The notes beneath the pieces were generated by a model. The model saw only the letters and a program-made list of their open reading frames with translations, was not told the origin of the DNA and searched no databases. The position numbers and the translations under genes are program-made. DNA of 64,000 nucleotides from Nematostella vectensis (lineage: Eukaryota; Cnidaria; Anthozoa; Actiniaria; Edwardsiidae), in contig NC_064046.1 of the NCBI RefSeq assembly GCF_932526225.1, positions 8,109,219-8,173,218 of the forward strand. Reading direction: 5' to 3'. Position 1 is the stretch's first letter. Each line of letters starts with the position of its first letter. Of this stretch, positions 24,083 to 35,400 are shown piece by piece.

Positions 24083-24884
24083 GCATACTGCTGCATGAAG
24101 GCTAGTGTACTTTGATTTAGATGCTATGTATATATAACAAGACAGGTAGGAGAAAAATTCAGGATTTTTAAGTGAGTGTAAACAGCCAGATACACATCTA
24201 AAGTTGAAAACAACTTTCTTCTTAAAGTAGGTATGATAAAAAATGCTGATCCTATTCAAAGTTTGATTTTTTTTTCTTTCATATCATATTTTTTCATATC
24301 ATAGATTATGGTATCATAATTATGAAAGTGAGTTAAATTGTCTATTTGCACCACTGGCTACTACTATGATATTCTGTAAATACAATAGGCCATTCAGCTC
24401 CTGATAAATCATGCTCAAAGCCTAAAATGCCAATTGAAAATGTACAATCTCCATTTGTTCGTAATGTACAATCATAGTTTCAGTCCTATTTTCAATCATT
24501 TAGAATACTGTTATTTTTTATTCCCCATTTTCTGTGCCATTCTGAAATGTAGCAAAGTTGTTATTTGAAAACATGGCAACCATTGACTATTTATTGTTAA
24601 AAGCCATAATGTTCCTAACAATTATTTGTCAAGATTTGCCTTGCTTTAAGACACTAACTTGTGAACAATTCTTGACGCGACAGGGGATTCTAAAATAGAG
24701 ATCGTCAATAAAACAGCTGTAGACTCATATAAAGAAGATACTACGGAAAGATTAAGCAGAATTTTAGTAAACCTATATTTTTCTAATGAAAGGTTTTTTT
24801 TTAAGGAATTTGTAAGGATCTGCACAGATCACTTGTGAACTATTTTGATTTATAGTACTGTTTGATTTATTTATTTTTCCTTAA
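24083..24884 (+). other. E2F 3' region
   Basis: AT-rich sequence after the E2F stop, without an ORF of note. AATAAA at 24707-24712 is the best polyadenylation candidate. Confidence 0.5.
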
Positions 24885-25162
24885 AGAGGCCGTCTCATCC
24901 AGTGTACACTGCACGCTTGTGCTTGTTTTCTCCAGATCTTGAGCGAGCGCATACGTTATTCAGCCCTATCCCCTTCGGATAATTTCGATGGGCGCAAAAG
25001 GTTTGAAAGTTATGTTGGCGCACACTGCACACACACCGAGTGTGTTAAGCAAAATCCTTTTCTTGAAGTCTCTACAAGACGGGGACCCGGGACTGGGACC
25101 TCAAGTTCCCAGATAACAACACAAACATGAGCGTGCAGTGCACACTGGGTGAGACGGCCCCT
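24885..25162. mobile_element. 278-bp MITE with TTAA duplication
   Basis: The ends read AGAGGCCGTCTCATCCAGTG and, inverted, AGGGGCCGTCTCACCCAGTG. Similarity continues for about 35 bp (TGCACTGCACGCT). TTAA flanks both sides (24881-24884 and 25163-25166). The interior has no catalytic ORF. TTAA duplication suggests mobilisation by a piggyBac-type enzyme. Confidence 0.8.
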
Positions 25163-26175
25163 TTAACCTTTTCTATGAATACAGACAGTAAGTCATAACC
25201 TTTTCAAAGAAGTGAACAGCACAGGAAAGTTGAATAATTCAATACTAATGCATGAGCTATTATATATATTATGCCAACAACCTCTAAGGAAGCAGTCCCT
25301 TTGCTTGATTTTTGTTATCATTATAACTAATTTTTGTGTAAGGTTGATATGATTTATTATTAATCACAGCTTACAGGTGTATTATTATTATTTTCTTTTG
25401 TTACTGCTTAAAAGGTGAATGGAATTTCCTTGTTTTGTGGAGATTTAAGAAATGGCTATTTTCAGTGTATCTTCTGATTTTTGTGTTCTGATTATTGTAA
25501 TCAGAAGCTTGAATAAAGCAAGTAGCTTGATTGAAGTCTGAAATGAGGCAGGTTTCAGGGTGAGTTTTATAGGAATCATGTACTTGAGTCATGAAATCTT
25601 CTTCACCTAACTACAAAGCTGTTGTTTGCTATCCATGAAATTAATTTTGTACTTTCTATTGATTATTTGATCACGCTCTTTGTATTTTATGTTCTTTTTC
25701 TTTGCTATTGAATTAGGGAATCCTGCAAAGGTCAGTGTAAGTATTTTAAAATTTCTAAGCCATACACCAATGAAATCGTTTTGACGTTAAAGAGCCCTTG
25801 TCAGCCACACCTTTGTTATTGTTTTCATTCAATATTTAAATACAAATTATATGAAGAATTTCGAAAAGCTATCTAGATACACAATGTCTTAAACTTTGTT
25901 TACCAAACAAAAATATCACAGTAGCTTCCTATATTTAGCCAATGGAAATGAAGGCTTTCTCCATGCTTGGTATTTTGCTAGGATGACAGGAAGCTTCAGT
26001 CCCTGTCTGTGGAGAAATTGGTCTTTTGCCTTTACGGGCTTATTTCGCCTTTTTTGTACTGTGGTGTCAGTATAACTATCTCGAGTTGAAGAAGTTAGAA
26101 ATAGTACCCCTTATTCATTGTAAATAATTATTGAATAAACTATTACTTCTTTCACTAATGTCTTATGAGAATGTC
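25163..26175. other. Intergenic, no gene seen
   Basis: AT-rich sequence with scattered AATAAA words (for example near 25514 and 26143). I see no exon chain. Confidence 0.4.
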
Positions 26176-28195
26176 TTGATATGACCCTCGCCTACCTGCA
26201 CCCTCACCTTCTACCCAAGCCCTCACCTTCTACCCGCGCCCACAGTTTCTACCCACGCCCTCACCTTCTACCCGTGCCCTCACCTTCTACCCTTGCCCTC
26301 ACCTTCTACCCGCGCCCTCACCTTCTACCCATGCCCTCACCTACCCGTGCCCTCACCTTCTACCCATGCCCTCACCTTCTACCCGCGCCCACAGTTTCTA
26401 CCCATGCCCTCACCTTCTACCCGTGCCCTCACCTTCTACCCGTGCCCTCACCTTCTACCCGTGCCCTCACCTTCTACCCGTGCCCTCAACTTCTACCCGT
26501 GCCCTCAACTTCTACCTGTGCCAGCACCTTCTACCCGTACCCTCATTTTCTACCCATGCGCTCACCTACCTTAACCCACACCTACCCGTGATCTCACCTT
26601 CTACCCACGCCCTTACCTTCTACCCGTGCCCTCACCTACCCTTGCCCTCACCTTCTACATTCACCCTCACCTACCAACGCCCTCATCTACCCATGCCCTC
26701 ACCTTCTACTCCCACCCTCACCTACCCACGCCCTCACCTTTTACCTGTAACCTCACCTTCTACCTGCGCTTTAACCTTCTACCTGCACTGTCACCTACCT
26801 GCACACCTCGCCTTCCACCTGTACTCTTACCTTCTACTGACACCCTCACTTTCTACCTGCACCCTCACCTATTCTCCCCTACACCTTTTTAACGCAACCT
26901 CACCTTCTACCTGTACCCTCACCTTTTTTACGCACCCTCACCTTCTACTTGTACCTTCTGCTTGTACCCTAACCTACCCACACCCTCATCTTTTACCCGC
27001 ACCCTCACCTTCTACCCACACCCTCATCTACCTGCAACCTCACCTTCTACTCACACCCTCATCTTCTACCTGTACCCTCTCCTCCTTCATGCACCCTCAC
27101 CTTCTACACGCACCCTCACCTATCCTCATCTTCTACCTGCACCCTCACCTTTTACCTGCATCCTCTCCTACCTGCACCCTCACTATCCTCACCTTCTACC
27201 TGCGCCCTCACCTATCCACACTCACCTTCTACACGCACCCTCACCTTTCCACCCCCCTCATCTGGTACACGCGCCCTCACCTTCTACCCATGCCCTCACC
27301 TTCTACCCGTGCCCTCACCTTCTACCCCTGCCAGCACCTTCTACCCGTACCCTCATTTTCTACCCATGCCCTCACCTACCTTAACCCACACCTTCTACCC
27401 ACGCCCTTACCTTCTACCCGTGTTCTCACCTACCCTTGCCCTCAACTTCTACCCTTGCCCTCACCTTCTACTCTTGCCCTCACCTTCTACCTTCACCCTC
27501 ACCTACCAACGCCCTCATCTACCCGTGCCCTCACCTTCTACTCCCACCCTCACCTACCCACGCCCTCACCTTTTACCTGTAACCTCACCTTCTACCTGCA
27601 CCGCCACCTACCTGCACCCCTCGCCTTCCACCTGTACTCTTACCTTTTACTGACACCCTCACTTTCTACTCACTCACTTTCTATCTGCACCCTCACCTAT
27701 TCTCCCCCTAACCTTCTTCACGCACCCTCACCTTCTACCTGTACCCTCACCTTCTACCTACAGCCTCACCTTTTTTACCCACCCTCACCTTCTACTTGTA
27801 CCTTCTGCTTGTACCCTAACCTACCCACACCCTCATCTTCTACCTGCACCTTCACCTACCCACACCCTCATCTTTTACCCGCACCCTCTTCTACCTGCAC
27901 CCTCACCTTCTACCCACACCCTCATCTACCTGCACCCTCACCTTCTACTCACACCCTCATCTTCTACCTGTACCCTCTCCTCCTTCATGCACCCTCACCT
28001 TCTACACGCACCCTCACCTATCCTCACCTTCTATCTGCACCCTCACCTTTTACCTGCATCCTCTCCTACCTGCACCCTCACTATCCTCACCTTCTACCTG
28101 CGCCCTCACCTATCCACACTCTCACCTTCTACGCACACCCTCACCTTCTACACGCACCCTCATCTGGTACACGCGCCCTCACCTTCTACCTAAAC
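26176..28195. repeat. 2-kb minisatellite of 19-bp units
   Basis: About 105 imperfect copies of CCCTCACCTTCTACCCGTG and variants. A higher-order duplication is visible: the block from about 26522 (CCAGCACCTTCTACCCGTAC) recurs from about 27334. Because 19 is not a multiple of 3 and the unit lacks stops on this strand, very long Pro/Ser/Leu/His ORFs appear with a 19-residue period. These are not a gene. Confidence 0.9.
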
Positions 28196-29429
28196 CGGTA
28201 GAATTAAGTAGTAAGCAATTTAAGTGTTCCCTTTTCTAGAAGAAAATGGCATTGCTGTTTTCTGTCCGGCTCCCAAAGATGCTTTTATTTTCTTTTTAGA
28301 AATCGCGTTTAAAAAATAAAGAAGTCCTGCTAGTAACACTTGTTCGCGCCCCGTTAGCAGTGGCCCTTTTTGCGGTATTTCGCTGGAGGCCTCAGCACTG
28401 ATGACCGTCGATATTGATTATCGACCACAGCAATGACGAGAGACTAATTACTCTATAATAGTGTAAGTGTAATTATCAGTTTAATGACAAACATTAAATC
28501 ACGTAAAAATCAACCCTACCGTTTGAAAATAAACGAAATGATCAACGCAAGTTTCATTCATGCAGCTTTATTTTAATAAATGAAACTTATGGGGTGAAAC
28601 TAATTCACGAAGGGTTATTTTTACAATGAAATCTTTATAACGACAGAGGCATTTACGCTAATAATCCATATATTGTTCATCGTTGCTGTTATGGGTCAAT
28701 AATTGGTGTCACCCTGGTAACCGAGTAAAAACTAGAAGGAGAGCGGCAAGGGGGGTGCCGGTCACAACCGGTTTGGTACATAGAGAATGGCACGATATAT
28801 TACGTCATTTTGTTGCCTTTTGTTTGGATTGACGAAACAGCTTTGACAAGAAACTATAAATTTAGTTTGGCATTCACTTCAAACAAATGATTTGGAACGT
28901 TACTTTGCTATTAGTTTCGGTAGATTGCAAAATTATACTAGTACTAGTTCGACGTATCTTCTCCGGATCACATCATTACTAGCGGACATTTTTACCGATC
29001 TAAGGTTCGGCATTTTTCTTCATTTTGCGAAGCATATTTATGGCTACTGTATATGTCCATAAGCCAGACAAACGAGAAGACACTAAATAAACATTTCAAA
29101 AAAACATTCCAATAACTTCCTAATTCTGCTACTGCTCCTTATCTGACCTTTGCTTTTATAGATTTGATTACTAATTGGTGCTAAAACTGACATTTGAAGT
29201 GATTTTTGAGTGTTTTACGTCATGCTTTAGGCAAATGTTGCTACCCACTCCCGGTGGGGTTAATGAGTTAGTGAAGTCAGCCCCCTCCTGTTCGGCATAA
29301 TTCCCAGATCGCCATTTCCGCGGTCTGAGCCAGACCGAACATTAACTCGTACAAACTACAAAAAATAACACCGGATAGAACTAAACCAGTAAGGGTAGAG
29401 CAACGAGGCTAACAGCCTTCACTGACAAC
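28196..29429 (+). other. Kinesin upstream region
   Basis: No ORF of interest. It presumably holds the kinesin promoter and 5' UTR. I could not identify a TATA box or a clear initiator. Confidence 0.4.
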
Positions 29430-32400
29430 ATGTCTGGCGAATCGTATGTATAATTTGAAGTCCATTTTTCAAAGCGCTTTTGAGTGATTTATTTTTCCCT
29501 TTAGAGTTAAAGTCGCCGTGCGAGTTCGACCGTTCAACTCGAGGTAAATTATTCGATTACTTAGAAAGTTTATTAGCAATTTCTTTACCACAAAGCAGGC
29601 TTTGAGTTTGGGGTATTTTCAACAGGGAGAAGGACCGTGGCTCCAAAGTATGTCTCGATATGATAGATGCTTTGACTCAAATTAGAGACCCTGAGAATCC
29701 AAGTAAGTTGCACAAATAGACTTAGAGTTTTTGGAATGTGAGCTAATCTTACATAATTATGACTTTTCAACGCCTTTATTGTGGAAGATTATTAGAGAAC
29801 TAACCCAACTCTCCTTCTGGTTGAATTTTGACAGATGCACCCCCGAAAGAGGTAAGAATTTAGTACTTTTTGTAACTTGTGAAAGTATCCGGTTTTAGCT
29901 CGCCGTGTCTATGTTTGGTTCTGCATTAACTCATGTTTATATTTCTTTTGCTTGTAGTTCACGTTTGATTTCTCATACTGGTGAGTATACGACACGTTGT
30001 TATCGTAGATAAGGTCAATTCACTTCTTCTCAAGTCCTTTAGGCTCAAATAAATTATAAAAATGTATCTATCGGGTGTTTCAAGGAGGAAGTAACATCGA
30101 CTGTATTAGCAACGTTACCACACAAAGACATCTCAACCCGCTGGGAGTAAAAGTTTTAATTTACCTCCCGCAAAACTCAAAAGTCAGTCTTTTCTGATTA
30201 CGATAGGTCTCACGATGGGTTCCGCGAAGACGAAAACGGTTACTTACATCCTGAAGACCCAAAGTATGCAGACCAGCGGAAAGTATTCGATGATTTGGGG
30301 GCCGGTGTACTGAGAAATGCATTTGAAGGTCAGTAAATAGTAATATAATCGAAAATAAAGCGTCTTTCTAACAAAAAAAAAAATGGACAGGTTTAACTTC
30401 CCAGTTTAACGTCCATAGTTGACATTGCTTTAATCCGGCTTCTGATTTATGTTATAGATCGTTGCTTACAATTTATTTTAATTAAAATTATGCGTTGACG
30501 GTAAATTAACTGGAAGTAAATCCGTTATGGCTCTTCAAACGCCTTCATCCAGACGCTGGACATGGACACTGGAAATTCGTTTATGTTTGTGTCCTTTTTT
30601 TTGTTGTATTTTTTGTATAATATTTAACATTATTATTTCAAGTCATTGTCAATCCTCTGTAATAACGTACCCAACCTACAAGCTGTCTGTACGGTTTTTG
30701 CATTCGTTTTTCTAAATATTTGCTTTACTCTTGTGATTTTGTAGCATGGATAAACTGAAATGTGTGTAAAATTGTAAATTACACTCTACTGCCAAAAACC
30801 CATTCAACTGGTGACTTGAAACCCAGTGTAAAGTATCTCCATGAAAAAAGTAGTTAATTAGGCCACTTTTACAATGTACAGGTTGAATTTATAACTGCTC
30901 AAAAACTGCTGCAGTTACCTGCTCTGTTTAAAAGACCAAAAACAACAGTCTAAAAAAGGGGCTTGTTCTGTTTCATTAAATCAAAGTTGCTGGTGCAAGT
31001 TTTTGGCTCAGATCTTTGTGAAAAAGCTATTGCTTTTGGCTTGTTTCACATGCACATTTTTAGTAGTTTTTTTTTTTTACATGAAATCTGTGTCAATATT
31101 TGAGCTGCATTCAAGATTTTGGTCCTTATTTTTCTTGCTTCCTATTCAGCATTTAGTTTCTGGCTTATTTGCTCTCATATTGTCAACAAACCAACTGTTC
31201 ATTACTTTGGGTTTTCATTGATTTTCACATTGTTACTACCTATTATCATGAAAGGATCTGTTAAATTTGATATGTGCCATCAGTAGAACTGATCTAATCT
31301 CTGTTTGCATAATGTGTTTGTTAACTTTCAGTTGGTAGTCAAATCTACCCAAATAATTTTTTTTTATGCCAGCTGTTTCTACATTTTGTCATATTTTCTT
31401 ACTTGTTACATTGTTACCCGTGACATTGTTTCCAAAATCAATAAGATGCACTTGTCTGAGCCATATCACCATATTACATATTATTGCCTGTTTTAAAAAT
31501 AGTTTCAATGGTGGTTCCCATCTAAACCCTGAGACTTGCATAAATCATGTGTCTTTGCATCCTCGGGGACCCAGGGCATCGCAGAGATTGGGCACACAGG
31601 GAGTGCACGAGAAAAAAAGAAGCCCTGGGCAAATGATCTGTAAAAGCTATTTCTATAAAGGTTTCTAATCCGGTTAGTCACCTGACTAGACCTGGCACAG
31701 TTTTCCAATTAGCGCCTGTAAACCGGTCCCGAAATTTACATATTACATGTTAACAGGAAAAACAAAAACTATATGCTAAACATAACAAACAATATTGGGG
31801 AAATTCTATTGAGAGGGTCAAGTTTAAGGGATTTTACTTAAACTGTTTATTTAATTAAAGTTCTTAAAACCTTTCACTTATATCAATCTAGCCAAAAGAA
31901 AGTGTCATGGTATCCCTGTGGTATCCATTAATTAGCATAAACACATGTGCTAGAACCCGCCATCTTGATTAGAACACACAAAGCTAGAAGCTCTATTAAA
32001 AGGTTGAGTTACTAGAACCATAACATGGTGTCAGAAGCCAGGATTTAAGGCAGAGCAAGCGGAAACACACCGGAATACCTGGTCGGTATTTTAACCCATT
32101 GACTCCTGGCTTTTTTGGAGCTGAATTTACAAAAAACAGACTGAAAACAGATACCTCCCCCCCTATTCTGAGTTTTATACAGCCCGTCAAAGTCAAACAC
32201 AGCTGCACCTAGCCAGCGGTATCCAAGCTTTCCAACAGTGCTTTGCGGTCCCCACTTTTAATCTCTCGTCGTTGTGCTGAAGCCAGCACAAGTTGATAGT
32301 TGCTTGTATTTTTCATCAAAAATACAGCTATGAGCATATTAGGAGAGTGTCTCAGGACATCATGAAGTCTTTTGGGGTATAATTGAGTGCTTTGCTTATG

Positions 32401-35400
32401 GATAGATGCAAGCAAAGGTGGATTCATGATGATTTTTTCTTGTTTGGCTTTGCCCGAATGAGAAAATGATTTTCTAATGAATCACCACAGCTCTCCTAAA
32501 TGCTGTCTTTTCTGAAACCAAATTGATTCCAAAATTGTTTACACTGCTATTCTGGGTCTGTATGACCTGGAATTGATTTGTTTGGCTTCGGGGTGAGAAG
32601 ACTTATAAAAAACCATCTGACTTTGGGGAGAGGAGTGTTGACTGGCCCTCCCCTCGTGAATTTTCCCCTGGATCTCCCAGAATGCTTAGCAATACGTAAA
32701 GATATTTTCGTGGTTGTACAATCCTTCAAGGAATGGACATTGTGTTTTGAGGCCAAGGAAATGTACCTGGAGGATCAGAATAAAGGTATCTATTTGTGTC
32801 TTGAGCTGTGTTTGCTGATCTCTCTCCCTTGTGTGGTATTTTGAGCGTTTTATTGAGAGGGGTGATTCTGCTTTTCTCTCCTTGTTCGATTTGAGATTTG
32901 TCAAAGAACCTGTGCTATTATTTGGCTTAAGAGTAGATGCCAACACCTTGGTTGGATGCATACCTGCAGACCATTTATCCCTTAGACTGATGCCTGAGTA
33001 TCTTCATCTTGTTGTGTTTATTTTGAATTTATGAATTTTTTGGGTTGTGGGTACTTCCCAAAGCCGGTACAGGCCGGTTGAGGGGTCAATGTGTTAAACT
33101 CCATTTGTTGTCAAAATCGTCGAAATATTGCCGAACTCGCTGGTCTTCCGAGTCCTCATATGGATTGGAGTTCCACAGACCTCCCACAAGCCTTCAAGAA
33201 ATTCAGACCTACTTGCGAGCTGTACTTTTCCGGGCCACTGAAGGAAAAATCAGAGCCGGAGAAAGTTAGCTATGTTCTTATCTGGACGGGAGACGAAGGA
33301 ATCGAGTTATCCTCTACTTGGGCTCTTGAGGAGTAAATCTAAAAGCAAGCCCCAACCATCTAAAGTCCAACACAAGGGGAAACCCAACAAGGGGAAATTT
33401 AGCAAGAAAATTCACACCATTGATGAAAGTGATTCTCAAGAGCCCCCTGCATCCCAATTGTATTACAACTCGATTGCAATTGATAGTATTGTTAAGGGCG
33501 AAACCCAAGCCATAGTGAATCTGCAAATTGACTCTGGTCAAGTCATCGAAGGAATCGGAAACACCTACGGCCATCAGCGGTACCTGCTGAGAAGCCTACC
33601 TATCATCGAGATATTCCTGTTGATGGTGATACAGCACAGTCAACATCCAGTGATGGTCCGAGCCTCGCAGCAGGAAAGGCTACAGTAGAGCCTCCCATCA
33701 TCGCAAGCCCCCAGCCTTTGCGTCGCTCAGCTCGAAACATCAAGCCGCCTGACAGACTGAGCTTGTAGAACACTTGATATGTTTAAGCAAGCATGATTTT
33801 ACAACACTTATTTTGTCTTGCTACTGTTTGATACACTGTTAATTTTGGACATTGCTATACCTGATTAGCATTATCAGTTTAGAGACACTGAACATTGATT
33901 GTAATAGTTTACTTAGGAAAAAGGTTGATGTCATGGTATCCCTGTGGTATCCATTAATTAGCATAAACACATGTGCTAGAACCTGCCATCTTGAATGGTA
34001 CACACAAAGCTAGAAGCTCTATTAAAAGGTTGAGTTACCAGAACCATAACAGAAAGCATAGATAAACTTTCAAATTCTGAAAAGGGAATTGAATTTGATT
34101 GAAATTTGAATTTTCTACCAAGTTTTGAAAATTTTCCTGGCCCCATGGCAGGAGATTGAATCGAGGGAATAATTCCAAATTTTGGCAGGAAAATCTAAAA
34201 CAGCATATTTTCCTAGAATCAGTTAAAATTCAGAGATGGCTGTGACAAAGTGTTTTCTTTTGCAATGCTACTAGAATTATTTAGAACAGAGAATTAAATG
34301 CGAAAAAAAGAAAATATTGTTTTGTTATAAGTTTCAAAAACAGTGCACCCATATGAAAATGTCGCTATTCTTGATTGAAAATGCAGCGTGCACGCACAAT
34401 GCAAAAACAATTCATCTTGATCTACGTCACAAATGACTGGACCCGGGCATTTCAGTTGACCAAAATAACGCAATTTTACATATTTGAGTTATTCACGTGA
34501 ATCCGCGTTTGATAGGGTGGATAAGAACCACATACCAGTTGGAAGAGGAAGATGTATAAATATATTGACCAAATCTATCAACTCTGAAAGGTTTTATAAA
34601 CTTTAACCTTTGATGTACAAAATAATTCTGACCTAGAAATCACGCATTTGAAATGAGTATGAGCCACTAGAAGCACTACGACGTTTCTGCAGTATTTTTT
34701 ACTTGCAAAAATATCCTATCGTAGTGTCTACACATCGTGTTCCGTGATGTTATTGTAATAAATTAGAATAAATTAATTTTGACATCTGTGCATGGGTTTT
34801 CTCTTATTCAGCTCATGAAACACGTTTAGGTTTTGTCCTGCAAAACAAATATTCCAACATCGCTGAATAATGCTGCTACTTTTTCCAAGTGCACATTCCT
34901 TCGTTTTAATTTTGCTAATGTATACCTGCATTCTTTGTTAGAGGAGAGTAATTTAGAAAGACTACGAACTGTACCCCGTTGATAGCAAGCGCTCCTCGAC
35001 TTTAATGGTTCACAGTAAACTTGAGCGTTAAGATTTGCACAACACAAACACATACATATGCAGGAGTTGCTGTGATCTGCTGCTTAAAAGGAGAATTTTT
35101 TTTAAAAAAAACCTAGCCCTTTTGGATAGAACTTTAAGAAATAGCTGAATTGCTTGGTAAATGAAAGACTTTCCGTAGCCAGTAGGAAGGCTCACAAAGA
35201 CATTGACTTCATTGTTCAGAAAAGCAGAGATAGCCTTTCTTTGTTCTTTGTGTGGTTTCTCTATCCTAAATAACGTTGGCACATCTTTAAGGCTAAACTT
35301 AGGACAGATTTATCGCAAATAGGTGAAAGAGTCGTAGTGTTTTTCTCAATTGTTTTTCTCCATATTTGAACCGCTGGATAAACTCACACCGAAATCAGTG

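Larger units (their letters stand above)
31903..34051 (+). mobile_element. Deleted Ty3/Gypsy-like LTR element, 5-bp duplication
   Basis: Two 123-bp LTRs (31903-32025 and 33929-34051) start TGTCATGGTATCCC and end ACCATAACA, with TG...CA termini. GAAAG flanks both sides (31898-31902 and 34052-34056). A likely primer-binding site TGGTGTCAGAAGCC starts at 32026. The internal coding remnant at 33098-33768 includes a gag end, an aspartic-protease start (LQIDSG) and the C-terminal tail of pol ([13 protein letters not shown]), so RT and integrase are deleted. A TTAA element is inserted at 32095. Confidence 0.85.

Noticed and set aside
26181-28201. 611-codon Pro/Ser/His/Leu-rich open frame
   Set aside because: It is a by-product of a 19-bp repeat without stops. 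The peptide has an exact 19-residue period and similar frames exist in other phases.
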